NCBI RefSeq assembly: GCF_003481825.1
Contig: NZ_QULW01000010.1
Location: 74,673 to 138,672, forward strand
Origin: Clostridium sp. OM02-18AC
Lineage (GTDB): Bacteria > Bacillota > Clostridia > Lachnospirales > Lachnospiraceae
Direction: 5' to 3'
Length of the DNA: 64,000 nt
Made by a program: the position numbers and the translations under genes. Positions within the stretch are counted from its first letter, which is position 1; every line of letters starts with the position of its first letter. Positions 52,434 to 60,863 of this stretch are shown here, piece after piece. The notes under the pieces are model-generated. The model was not told where the DNA came from and made no database searches. It saw nothing but the letters and a program-made list of their open reading frames with translations.

Positions 52434-53477
52434 TCAGTCATCGATCTGATCCAGCACACGCAGATCAGACTCAAAAAGCATCTTGATGTTGTTGATGCCG
52501 TATTTCAACATAGCAATACGCTCCAGGCCAAGGCCGAACGCAAAGCCGCTGTATTTCTCGGAATCGATGCCGCAGTTCTCCAGCACCTTCTTGTTTACGA
52601 CGCCTGCACCCAGGACCTCGATCCAGCCGGTGCCCTTGCACAGTCTGCAGCCCTTGCCGCCGCACTGGAAGCAGCTGACATCAACTTCAACAGACGGCTC
52701 CGTGAACGGGAAGTAGGACGGGCGAAGTCTGGTTCTGGTGCTCTCACCGAAGATTCTCTGTACGAACATGTCCAGCATGCCCTTTAAGTCGCAAAGGGTA
52801 ATGCCCTCATCGACAACCAGGCCCTCCATCTGGCTGAACATCGGGGAGTGGGTTGCATCGTCATCGGAACGGAATACCTTACCCGGGGAAACAACCTTGA
52901 TCGGCGGCTTCTTTGCTTCCATGACATGAACCTGTCCGGCAGAAGTCTGGGTACGAAGCAAGAACTCCGGAGACAGATAGAAGGTATCCTGCATATCGCG
53001 TGCCGGATGATCCTGCGGGGTGTTCAGCGCGGTGAAGTTGTAGTAATCGGTCTCGATCTCGGTTCCTTCATACACCTCAAAGCCCATGGATGCGAAAATG
53101 TCGGTCAACTGGTTGCGCACGGTGGTTACCGGGTGAAGATTGCCGTAACGGATCTTAACCGGCGGCATGGAAATATCGATCTTCTCGGATTCGTAGCGCT
53201 GCTGCTGCTCTTTCTCTTTTAAATTCTGATCCAGCTCATCGAAGAACTGGTTTGCCCACTCTTTTGCGCCGTTGATAGTCTTACCAAACTCCGCTTTCTG
53301 CTCGTTTGCCACATTGCGCATTTCTTTCATCAAAAGACCAATCCGGCCCTGCTTATTGTCCAGGAAGGTCTTCTTGAACTCATAGACACTTCTGGAAGTG
53401 GTCAGAGCATCTGCGCCCTGACGGATCTCTTCTTTGATCGCAGCGATCACTTCATTCAGCTCTTTTAAATCCTGCAT
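52434..53477 (-). CDS. pheS: phenylalanyl-tRNA synthetase alpha subunit
   Basis: A 347-residue class II catalytic subunit. It has an N-terminal coiled coil (about 1-90), motif 2 region RTQTSAGQVHVME and FRSDDDATHSPMF, and motif 3 GFAFGLGLERIAMLKYG, with a zinc-like CFQCGGKGCRLCKGTGW insertion. It activates phenylalanine and charges tRNA-Phe. It is the first gene of pheST, controlled by a T-box leader. The start ATG is preceded by AAGGAGAAG. Confidence 0.97.
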   Translation of the reverse strand: MQDLKELNEVIAAIKEEIRQGADALTTSRSVYEFKKTFLDNKQGRIGLLMKEMRNVANEQKAEFGKTINGAKEWANQFFDELDQNLKEKEQQQRYESEKIDISMPPVKIRYGNLHPVTTVRNQLTDIFASMGFEVYEGTEIETDYYNFTALNTPQDHPARDMQDTFYLSPEFLLRTQTSAGQVHVMEAKKPPIKVVSPGKVFRSDDDATHSPMFSQMEGLVVDEGITLCDLKGMLDMFVQRIFGESTRTRLRPSYFPFTEPSVEVDVSCFQCGGKGCRLCKGTGWIEVLGAGVVNKKVLENCGIDSEKYSGFAFGLGLERIAMLKYGINNIKMLFESDLRVLDQIDD

Positions 53478-53644
53478 GATTCTTCTCCTTTATTCATATT
53501 GTGATACTTAGGGTAACTGTTCAATAGGTCTGCGCAGTTACTACTTATGTTTGCAATCCTGCGCACCCGCCCAGGGAAATTTCATGCCGTTTTTCCACAT
53601 CAGAGCGAATCTGCAATTTGCAGGTTCCAGTGGATTTCAGGCAC

Positions 53645-53979
53645 AAAAAAATCCCCTTACGCAAATGCGCAAAGGGACGATAATTCTTACCGCGGTACCA
53701 CCCAGCTTCCTGCAGACAGACACAAACTGCCGCAGACACTTTCCGGTATGTAACGTACACCAGACGGCAATGCCTACTCAGCCAGCGTTTACGGCGCCTC
53801 GCCATTCAGCAATGCAGCTCCCGTGGGAAATTCGGATACCTGTCTGAACGGAAAAAGGCTCACAGCCGATGACCTCTTCTCTCTGACCGGAAACAGGATC
53901 TTAAATACACGATCTTCGCTTTTCTTAGTTTTATTTGTGATTGCAGGTATGTCTGCCCGAAACGGACATCCATAATCTA
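53645..53979 (-). promoter_or_regulatory. T-box leader of pheST (phenylalanine)
   Basis: Minus-strand leader with the T-box core TGGGTGGTACCGCGG (53691-53704 region) and the terminator TCCCTTTGCGCATTTGCGTAAGGGG, shown here by its ends (53651-53679), followed by TTTTTTT. In stem I, GAAT-TTC-CCA puts the Phe codon TTC (53827-53829) where the thrS leader has GAAA-ACC-AGC, supporting the specifier call. Confidence 0.9.
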
Positions 53980-53985
53980 TGGAAC

Positions 53986-54014
53986 ATTTTAGCTATTCTG
54001 TGCAGAAAAGTCAA
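53986..54014 (-). promoter_or_regulatory. promoter of the pheST T-box transcript
   Basis: Minus strand TTGACT (54009-54014), 17 nt, TAAAAT (53986-53991), giving a leader of about 500 nt to pheS. Confidence 0.62.
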
Positions 54015-54093
54015 GGTCTTTTTCCGATCCCGTGCATGTCTGCGTGGATCGTAACGGCAAAACCAACCAGCAGCACTGCATACTGCCGGATTT

Positions 54094-54990
54094 TCAGTTG
54101 CGGAAATCTCTGCCTTTTAACTGCGATGTATATTCTACCACACATGCTTTCAGCTTCCGCATGCTCTCCGGCAGTCCCACACCCTTCTCCGTTCCCATAC
54201 CAAGCTCGCGGATACTCTTTGGCGTGACCGGGACACAACAGACATCATCAGTATTGCCGCGGATCATCAGTTCTGACATCATGGAAATGCCAAGACCCTT
54301 TCCCACCATACGGATCAGTGTCTCATCGTCTACATACACGGCCTGTTCCTTTGCCTTCACCCCGGCTGCGCGAAAAGCCGCATGCACGTCAATATCGAAC
54401 CGCCCATACGGCATCAGGAATTCTTTTCCCTCAAACTCCTTCAGTGGGAATTCTGTACGTCCATGAAGCGGATAATTCTTCGGCAGAATCGCGTAAAGTA
54501 ATTCATGATAAAGGGGCGTCCACTCACAGTTCCCATAGTTTTGCCTGCTGGCAAAGATCACATCTGTTTTGTGATCCTGTAAAAGTTCAAATGGCTCCAG
54601 CGCATGATCCACCATGCGCAGATCAACATCGACATTCGGGCAGATCCGGCGGAAGCGGTACAGGATTTCCGGCATCCAGAACATGGCAATGCTGGCGTAA
54701 GCCGCGATGCGGATCGTTTCTGTCTGCTTCTCTGTGATGCTCTGGATCTGGTTTTCCAGATTTGCATTTGCCTGCAAAAACTGGCGAATCGCAGGCATCA
54801 GTTCCCGCCCTTCCTCTGTCAGGGCGATTCCATTGTGGCTCCGGATGATGAGCGGAAAACCGATTTCACGCTCCAGGCTGTTCACCAGATGGGTAAGCCC
54901 CGACTGGGTGTATCCGACCACCTCCGATGCCCTGGAAAAGCTGCCTAAGTCTACTGCTGTCATTAAGATTTCCAGTTTCTTCGCATCCAT
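54094..54990 (-). CDS. LysR family transcriptional regulator
   Basis: A 298-residue regulator. The N-terminal winged helix-turn-helix (LEILMTAVDLGSFSRASEVVGYTQSGLTHLVNSLE, landmarks SFSRAS and TQSGLTHLV) is followed by a periplasmic-binding-like effector domain (about 90-290). It diverges from brnQ, so a branched-chain amino acid or related ligand is the likely effector, by inference from LysR habit. A promoter lies 48-77 nt upstream of its start. Overall length and fold are normal. Confidence 0.92.
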   Translation of the reverse strand: MDAKKLEILMTAVDLGSFSRASEVVGYTQSGLTHLVNSLEREIGFPLIIRSHNGIALTEEGRELMPAIRQFLQANANLENQIQSITEKQTETIRIAAYASIAMFWMPEILYRFRRICPNVDVDLRMVDHALEPFELLQDHKTDVIFASRQNYGNCEWTPLYHELLYAILPKNYPLHGRTEFPLKEFEGKEFLMPYGRFDIDVHAAFRAAGVKAKEQAVYVDDETLIRMVGKGLGISMMSELMIRGNTDDVCCVPVTPKSIRELGMGTEKGVGLPESMRKLKACVVEYTSQLKGRDFRN

Positions 54991-55037
54991 TACACAGTTC
55001 CTTTCCTTTACAGGGTATTACAATTTGTCATATTTCT

Positions 55038-55066
55038 ATTATAAACATGGATTTCCCAAACCGCAA
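55038..55066 (-). promoter_or_regulatory. promoter of the lysR-type gene
   Basis: Minus strand TTGCGG (55061-55066), 17 nt, TATAAT (55038-55043), in the 200-nt divergent region shared with brnQ. Confidence 0.55.
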
Positions 55067-55190
55067 GATGGACAGTACAATAAATATCAATCTACTGCTC
55101 ACACATTGCGAAGTCAGCAACCGATTTTGCTGATGCTTCACATTACAAAACGATTATAAATAATTTAAAGATTTGAGGTGTTCAACCATT

Positions 55191-56555
55191 ATGAAACAAA
55201 TGCATCTTTCTTTCAAACAGAGGCTGTTGGTAGCCACCACCCTGTTTGGCATGTTTTTCGGTGCCGGGAATCTGATCTTTCCGGTTCATTTAGGTCAGTT
55301 AGCCGGACGAAACCTGCTTCCGGCGATGATCGGTTTTATCCTGACCGCCGTTGGCATTCCGATCCTTGGTGTTGCTGCCATCGGCAACACCCATTCAGAC
55401 GGCCTGCAGGCACTGGCTTCCAGGGTTGGAAAACGGTACGGCTGCTTTTTTACCTGCCTGCTCTACTTAACCATTGGTCCATGCTTTGCCATTCCACGCT
55501 GTGCCACCACATCGTTTACGACCGGCATTGCTCCCATGCTCGGCACTGCAGTATCCCCACGCATGGCACTGTTTCTCTTTTCTGCAGTGTTCTTTGCACT
55601 GGTACTGTTTTTTTCCCTCCGCCCCGGCAACATCACGCTCTGGATCGGCAAGATCATCAACCCGCTGTTTTTGTTTTTCCTGGCGATTCTCATTGTATCT
55701 GCCCTGCTGCACCCGGGCGCACCGGTCTTTTCCACGGCACCCGATGCTTCCTATGAGAATGGAGCCCTGTTCCATGCACTTTCCGAAGGTTACGGCACCA
55801 TGGATGCCATTGCCGGTCTCGCTTTCGGCATCGTAGTCATTCAGGTGATCCGGCAGATGGGTGTGCAGGATGATACGGCGATTGCCAGTGAAGTGCTCCA
55901 TTCCGGGATTTTGACAGGACTCCTGATGGCTTTCATCTACATGCTGACCATCCTCATGGGTGCCCAGTCTCTCGGCTTATTCGCTGTCTCCGAAAACGGC
56001 GGCATCGCCCTGTCCCAGATTTCCAACCACTACCTTGGCCGGGCCGGGCTTATGATCCTGGCTGTCACCATCACCTTTGCCTGCTTAAAAACCTCCATCG
56101 GACTGGTGACCAGCTGCGCAGAAACCTTCGAAAAAATGTTTCCAGGACGGCTTTCCTACAAAGCCTGGGCTGTACTCTTTACCGCATTTTCTTTCCTGAT
56201 CTCAAACGCAGGACTTTCCACCATCATCCGGTATTCTGTGCCGGTCCTGATGCTTATTTACCCGCCTGCCATTGCCCTGATCCTGCTGGCGCTGTTCGGA
56301 AAACACTTTGACCATAACCCAAAGATCTACTTCTGGGTTACCGTATGCACCTGGTGTGCCTCTCTGTTCGACTTTTTCAAAGCACTCCCGGAACCGATGC
56401 AGACACACTTCCATTTGCAGGCAGCAATCGGGTTTGCCGCACAGTTTCTTCCCTTTTATAATTTAAATCTCGGCTGGATTCTTCCTGCCGTGATCGGACT
56501 TTTTCTCGGACTTCTGTCCCGGAAAAGACAGAAAACCCTGCAGGCTTTTGCATAA
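55191..56555 (+). CDS. brnQ: branched-chain amino acid:cation symporter, LIVCS family
   Basis: A 454-residue transporter with about 12 membrane segments. The family blocks FGMFFGAGNLIFPVHLGQLAG (quoted in part), TIGPCFAIPRCATTSF and the later LTIRYSVPVLMLIYP-like region fit BrnQ, which imports Leu, Ile and Val with Na+ or H+. The frame opens at a TTG, but GAGGTG and protein alignment place the start at the ATG 55191 (MKQMHLSFKQRLLV). It is divergent from the LysR regulator. A perfect hairpin terminator overlaps its stop codon. Confidence 0.92.
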   Translation: MKQMHLSFKQRLLVATTLFGMFFGAGNLIFPVHLGQLAGRNLLPAMIGFILTAVGIPILGVAAIGNTHSDGLQALASRVGKRYGCFFTCLLYLTIGPCFAIPRCATTSFTTGIAPMLGTAVSPRMALFLFSAVFFALVLFFSLRPGNITLWIGKIINPLFLFFLAILIVSALLHPGAPVFSTAPDASYENGALFHALSEGYGTMDAIAGLAFGIVVIQVIRQMGVQDDTAIASEVLHSGILTGLLMAFIYMLTILMGAQSLGLFAVSENGGIALSQISNHYLGRAGLMILAVTITFACLKTSIGLVTSCAETFEKMFPGRLSYKAWAVLFTAFSFLISNAGLSTIIRYSVPVLMLIYPPAIALILLALFGKHFDHNPKIYFWVTVCTWCASLFDFFKALPEPMQTHFHLQAAIGFAAQFLPFYNLNLGWILPAVIGLFLGLLSRKRQKTLQAFA

Positions 56556-56570
56556 AGCTGCAGGGTTTTC
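56531..56570 (+). terminator. terminator of brnQ
   Basis: Perfect 13-bp stem GAAAACCCTGCAG (56531-56543) / CTGCAGGGTTTTC (56558-56570). The brnQ stop codon lies in its loop. Confidence 0.65.
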
Positions 56571-56583
56571 TGCTGTTAAAATC

Positions 56584-56983
56584 TTAAAATATTACAGTTC
56601 TATTATTATCATTGTCCATTGCAAATTCTGTCTTTGCCGCATTGGCAGTCTCCGCCTGTTCCAGTGCCTTCTTTGCCTTTCATCAGCAGCCGAAGAATAA
56701 CCAGTATGATCAAAAGACTCAGCACTGCGAACACCGTTGTAACCAGTAAAAGATTATCCTTTACAAATTCTACCAGGGTCACCCTTCTGGCAGCATTTTC
56801 ATATACGGAAAATGCACCGGAAAGTTTTGAGAGCGGCAACGTGGTCAATGTTTTATTTAAAATTGACAATAACAAGGTATCATCCCGCCTTACTGCGAAC
56901 GAGGAATCACTCGATTTTGTCAGGAAAACACTGCGCACCTGATTATCTTCCAGTTTTTTGGAGGTCTGACCGGCCTTTACCAC
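56584..56983 (-). pseudogene. remnant of a sensor kinase (substrate-binding sensor end plus membrane helix)
   Basis: The fragment reads SFAVRRDDTLLLSILNKTL..., SVYENAARRVTL, then a hydrophobic helix (VTTVFAVLSLLIILVILRLL). This is the end of a bacterial solute-binding sensor domain followed by the membrane anchor, as in hybrid sensor kinases. Just after the helix the frame shifts by one base. In the shifted frame it reads AKKALEQAETANAAKTEFAM and stops where kinases of this type continue into the phospho-acceptor histidine region. The 5' part of the gene is missing. It is a decayed gene end and not a working protein. Confidence 0.7.
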
Positions 56984-57181
56984 AAAACAGTCTGCTTTTC
57001 TGCTCCCATTGGCATCTCGGAAAACAACACAGTCCCGGCACGTTCCTCTGTTTAGGAAACACCGCCTAACAGATTAATCTTATTCATAGCCACGATATTC
57101 TAAAGAATAACCTCCAGAATTACAAGGCATTTGGCAAGATTCCGCAGATTTCCGTCACATCTTTTTAGCGCATGGAATTTA

Positions 57182-57628
57182 CTAATTCAAATTTTCTATC
57201 ATGATTTCGGCACCTCTGGACTGCTCTTCTGCCGTCTGGAACATCAGCCGTACGGTACCGTCCAGTTCGTCTTTATGCGCCCACAGCACCTTACCGGCTC
57301 CTAAAAGCATTGCCGTATGAGTATCGTGCCCGCAGGCATGCATGCACCCAACATGTCTGGAAGCAAACGGAAGTCCGGTCGCCTCTGTAATTGCGAGCGC
57401 ATCCATATCTACACGCAGGCAAATGGTTTTCCCAGGCTTTCCTCCCTGAATCACCGCTAAGATTCCGCTGTCTTTTTCCGAACGTACATAAGGAATTCCG
57501 ATCTTATCCAACTCTGCTGCCACATATGCCGATGTCTCCGGCAGATCTTTTCCAACCTCCGGAATCTGGTGAAGATCCCGGCGCAATCCCACGATATATT
57601 CCTGTAACGCTCTACACTCTTCCCACAT
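57182..57628 (-). pseudogene. truncated M20D amidohydrolase (N-terminal third only)
   Basis: About 148 residues of an M20 metallopeptidase-type amidohydrolase: RRDLHQIPEVG near the start, RVDMDALAI and the first metal histidine in CMHACGHDTHTAMLL, then TAEEQSRGAEIMIEN. The frame ends at a stop immediately after. Full-length relatives are about 390 residues, so the C-terminal two thirds and two metal ligands are gone. AAGGAG precedes the ATG at 57626-57628, so the 5' end is natural. A membrane-protein fragment lies just upstream in the same direction. Confidence 0.75.
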
Positions 57629-57721
57629 GATCCATAATCTCCTTTTCTGCATATTTTTGCATTTTGTCCAGGCTTTTCCACTTCTGTCCAGACGTTTATT
57701 TTCTGTCTGCTTTCTGCAGTC

Positions 57722-58102
57722 TTACGCCTCTGCTGCGTTTTCTTCCATTTCTTTTACGGTGCTTTCTTTTTTCTGGTCACTGTTGTAGATCAGGCGTGCT
57801 ATGCCCAGTGTGCCAAACACCGCACACACGATCACCATCCATGCCGGGACCGGCACAAACAGCTTCAATACGGTTGGGATCAGAAGTCCAAAACTTGTCG
57901 TTGCCACCAGATTTGTAATGATGGAACCGCAAATCGCCATGGTAGAAACAATTTCCGCCTGAATGGTTCCGCTCTTACTCTTCGTCACATCCAGTGCCAG
58001 CGCTGCGCAGGGGACACGCATATTTCCAATATTTCTTGGACTTGCCATCAACAACGGCAGCGTGCCGGAAATTCTGAAAACATTAAGTAAGCTCACCGGC
58101 AT
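57722..58102 (-). pseudogene. C-terminal remnant of a DUF3100-like membrane protein
   Basis: About 126 residues with two or three hydrophobic segments (MAICGSIITNLVATTSFGLL, then WMVIVCAVFGTLGIARL) and the block RISGTLPLLMASPRN. It resembles the C-terminus of DUF3100 membrane proteins, which often neighbour M20 amidohydrolases. The 5' portion is missing: the frame abuts, on the opposite strand, a PucR-type fragment, as if a deletion removed the divergent starts of both genes. The family call is from memory and tentative. Confidence 0.5.
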
Positions 58103-58946
58103 TGTATGTGCCTTTCTTGATACGCATTTTAAAGAAATCTACTTTTCTGATGAGTCATCTCCGCTCATGAAACAACTTCAGGATGCCGACCTGGAAATGA
58201 TCGGAAGCGAATTTTTCACGCAATATGACTCTTATCATGTTGCCAATAAAAATGAATCGTTTGGGGTTCTTCTCTTTGAAAAAGACCATTTACAGATTAA
58301 CAGACAAAATCATGTACAGACAGCCCTGGAGTATGCCAGCATTGTACTGATTCTTCACAGCCAGGTCCGCATCGCCAACCAGCAGATGGCAGAAAAATAT
58401 AAGGCCTCCTTTTTGGAAGACCTTTTGTTAAACAACGTCAAAGCAGACCTTGAGATTCATAACCGTGCAAGACTTTATGGATGGGATTTCACAAATGGCG
58501 GACTTGCCGCTGTTGTCGATATCAACAACATCAAAAAATACTTTATCGACCAGCTGGATTCCAACACAAACCGGATGCTGGAAGAAGCAACTGAGATCAT
58601 CTTCCGTCATTCCATCCGTCAGATGCGCCAGACCTTCCCACAGGCCAAATATTTCCGTCAGAGTGATCTGATCGCATTTATTATCTCTGTACCCGCCGGA
58701 GAACGGGAAACACTTGCCGATCAGTTGGAACAGACCTTTAAACGCCTGCAAAAACAGCTTTCCCACGTCAGCCCATTCACGATCACGCTGGGGATCGGAC
58801 AGTATTATGAGAACATCCGCGATATTTCCAAAAGCTACTCCGAAGCCAGAGTCGCGATCAACCTCGGTTATTCCCTCCAGTGGTTCGACCGGATCCTGAT
58901 TGAAATTGCCATGAAATTATACCGGCTCAAGCACTACAAGGCGTGA
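58071..58946 (+). pseudogene. PucR/CdaR-type regulator fragment lacking both ends
   Basis: Family-like sequence begins about 58071 (ILKTLSKLTGIVCAFLD). It continues through a GAF-like region and the GGDEF-related middle domain of PucR regulators, ending with SYSEARVAINLGYSLQWF and LYRLKHYKA. The C-terminal HTH_30 DNA-binding domain, normally the next 80-100 residues, is absent. The open frame reaches back to 57963, but that part is antisense to the DUF3100-like fragment and shows no family character or ribosome-binding site. Without start or DNA-binding domain it is unlikely to work. Confidence 0.68.
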
Positions 58947-58947
58947 C

Positions 58948-59265
58948 CTAGCCTTTCGTATTTCCTTCGTATCCCATCCGCAATGTGATCCGTGCATCCT
59001 CCGTGACTTCATCTTCATCGCGGTAAACATAGTTCTGAATCGCCCCCGTCAGTTTCTCTCCCGCTGCGTCAAACACGGATTGCGGAATATTATGGATCAA
59101 CTCTGAAATCTTATATCCGACCGATACATCAGGCAATGCAGCTCCCGCCTTTTGATACGCCATACCAACCGCTGCAGTCAACTCGTTGGTGTTGATCAGG
59201 CGGGAGGGTGGTGTAAAAATTGTAGTTTTTAAAATTACCGACTGTACTGTAAGTGCATGAACCAT
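58948..59265 (-). CDS. hypothetical protein, 105 residues
   Basis: An unrecognised protein (MVHALTVQSVILKTTIFTPP...). GGAAGGAG seven bases before the ATG and a plausible TTACAA-N16-TATCCT promoter upstream suggest it is expressed. It has no signal peptide or strong membrane helix, and the C-terminal half is acidic. Its stop lies one base from the end of the PucR fragment, so its own C-terminus may have been cut by the same junction. It is divergent from the FKBP gene. I cannot assign a function. Confidence 0.5.
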   Translation of the reverse strand: MVHALTVQSVILKTTIFTPPSRLINTNELTAAVGMAYQKAGAALPDVSVGYKISELIHNIPQSVFDAAGEKLTGAIQNYVYRDEDEVTEDARITLRMGYEGNTKG

Positions 59266-59394
59266 GTTTTTTCTCCTTCCTCTCTAAACATAGGATAACA
59301 CGTTTTGTTCCAATTGTAATTATTATTTCTCTTTCCATTTCACTGTTTTTTTAGTATACTGAAAGATGCATGAATTAAACGGAGGAAAATATCT

Positions 59395-59835
59395 ATGGAT
59401 ACAATCACAGGACGCAATGTCGGCAAAACCTGCCGCACACATTACAAGGGAACTTTTAACGATGGAACCCAGTTTGATTCTTCTTACGACCGCGGCGAAC
59501 CGCTGGAATTTGTCTGCGGCGCCGGACAGATGATCAAAGGCTTTGACGCTGCTGTTGCAGACATGGAAGTTGGAGAAGTTAAGGAGATCCATCTGATGCC
59601 GGAAGAAGCATATGGACAGCCAAACCCGGATGCTATTTTTGAAGTTGAGATTGCAGATCTTCCTGGTTCTGAGAAACTGCAGGTAGGACAGCGTATCTAT
59701 CTGGCAAACCAGAACGGTCAGCAGTTCCCAGTTTGTGTAACCGCAAAAACAGAAACTGTTATCACCTTCGACGCCAACCACGAAATGGCTGGAAAAGAGC
59801 TGAATTTCAAGATTGAACTGGTTGAAGTAAAATAA
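59395..59835 (+). CDS. FKBP-type peptidyl-prolyl isomerase, SlyD-like
   Basis: A 146-residue cytosolic prolyl isomerase and chaperone. FKBP core residues GKTCRTHYKGTF, GTQFDSSYDRGEPLEF and GQMIKGFDAAV come first. An insert-in-flap-like segment (GQPNPDAIFEVEIADLPG to NHEMAGKELNFKIELVEV) follows, as in SlyD, but the His-rich metal-binding tail is missing. GGAGGAAA precedes the ATG. A TATACT -10 lies about 35 nt upstream, and a strong hairpin terminator follows. Both ends are intact, unlike its neighbours. Confidence 0.9.
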   Translation: MDTITGRNVGKTCRTHYKGTFNDGTQFDSSYDRGEPLEFVCGAGQMIKGFDAAVADMEVGEVKEIHLMPEEAYGQPNPDAIFEVEIADLPGSEKLQVGQRIYLANQNGQQFPVCVTAKTETVITFDANHEMAGKELNFKIELVEVK

Positions 59836-59845
59836 TAACGAAAAG

Positions 59846-59897
59846 CCATGAGCCTCCACTTAAGTTTATACCTGAAGTGGAGGCTCATGGTTTGTTA
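59846..59897 (+). terminator. terminator of the FKBP gene
   Basis: Perfect 16-bp stem CCATGAGCCTCCACTT / AAGTGGAGGCTCATGG (59846-59890), followed by TTTGTT. Confidence 0.85.
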
Positions 59898-59922
59898 TCC
59901 TAAAGTAATACCGAATTGGAGG

Positions 59923-59951
59923 TTGCCGCACCGGTTTCTCCGTGATAAAAT
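59923..59951 (+). promoter_or_regulatory. promoter of the YitT-family gene
   Basis: TTGCCG (59923-59928), 17 nt, TAAAAT (59946-59951), about 35 nt before the start codon. Confidence 0.55.
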
Positions 59952-59984
59952 AAACTGGATCATTTTTGTTTTTGGAGGTCTGTC

Positions 59985-60851
59985 ATGAATCAACATCATA
60001 ATCCTTTATCCCTGGCGAAAGAGACCGCTGTTCTGACCATGGCCGTGGCCATCATCGCAGCGGCTGTTTACTTTTTTCTGCTCCCAAGCCATGCATCTGT
60101 CAGCAGTATTTCCGGCCTTGGCATTGTACTTTCCAACTTCGTCCCGCTCTCACTTTCCGCGATCACGATGATCTTAAACGTGTTGCTCCTCATCATCGGT
60201 TTCTTTACCTGCGGAAAAGAATTCGGAGCCAAAACTGTTTACACCAGCATTATGCTCCCCGTCTTTCTTGCCTGTTTTGAGACATTATTCCCAGGAATTG
60301 GCTCCCTGACAGACAGCCAGGAGCTCGATGTCCTCTGCTATATTCTTGTCGTAAGTATCGGATTAAGCATTCTTTTTAACCGGAACGCATCCTCTGGCGG
60401 CCTGGATATTGTAGCCAAGATCATGAACAAATACCTTCATATGGACCTCGGCCGGGCCATGTCCTTATCCGGCATGTGCGTAGCGCTGTCTGCAGCGTTG
60501 GTCTACGACAAGAAAACGGTTGTTCTCAGCATTCTCGGCACCTATTTCAACGGCATCATCCTGGATCACTTTATTTTCAATCATAACGTAAAGCGGCGCG
60601 TGTGCATCATTACAAAAAAGGAAGAAAAGCTTCGGCAGTTTATTATCAATGAGCTGCACAGCGGTGCCACCATCTACGAAGCGATCGGCGCATACAACAT
60701 GGAAAAGCACAACGAGATCATCACCATTGTAGATAAGAGTGAATACCAGAAGCTCATGAAGTACATCAGCCGGGAAGATCCGCTCGCTTTCATTACCATC
60801 TATAATGTATCTGATATGCGGTACCAGCCAAAACACTGGAAAAAAGAATGA
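59985..60851 (+). CDS. YitT family membrane protein (DUF161/DUF2179)
   Basis: A 288-residue protein. About five membrane helices (residues 13-200) include the family blocks SSGGLDIVAKIMNKYLH and LGTYFNGIILDHFI. A cytosolic DUF2179 domain follows (about 205-285; RVCIITKKEEKL, HSGATIYEAIGAYN, EIITIVDKSEYQKL). No transport substrate is known for the family. GGAGGT precedes the ATG. It converges on the kinase/ABC chimera with 12 nt between, and is intact. Confidence 0.88.
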   Translation: MNQHHNPLSLAKETAVLTMAVAIIAAAVYFFLLPSHASVSSISGLGIVLSNFVPLSLSAITMILNVLLLIIGFFTCGKEFGAKTVYTSIMLPVFLACFETLFPGIGSLTDSQELDVLCYILVVSIGLSILFNRNASSGGLDIVAKIMNKYLHMDLGRAMSLSGMCVALSAALVYDKKTVVLSILGTYFNGIILDHFIFNHNVKRRVCIITKKEEKLRQFIINELHSGATIYEAIGAYNMEKHNEIITIVDKSEYQKLMKYISREDPLAFITIYNVSDMRYQPKHWKKE

Positions 60852-60863
60852 TCGCCTGGCTAC

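Noticed and set aside
57963..58070. First 36 codons of the PucR-type frame as its real N-terminus
   Set aside because: They lie antisense to membrane-protein-like sequence, lack a Shine-Dalgarno, and only the later codons look like the PucR family.
59323..59859. 178-residue minus-strand frame antisense to the FKBP gene
   Set aside because: It is the mirror of a well-conserved FKBP with a good ribosome-binding site, and has no family features of its own.
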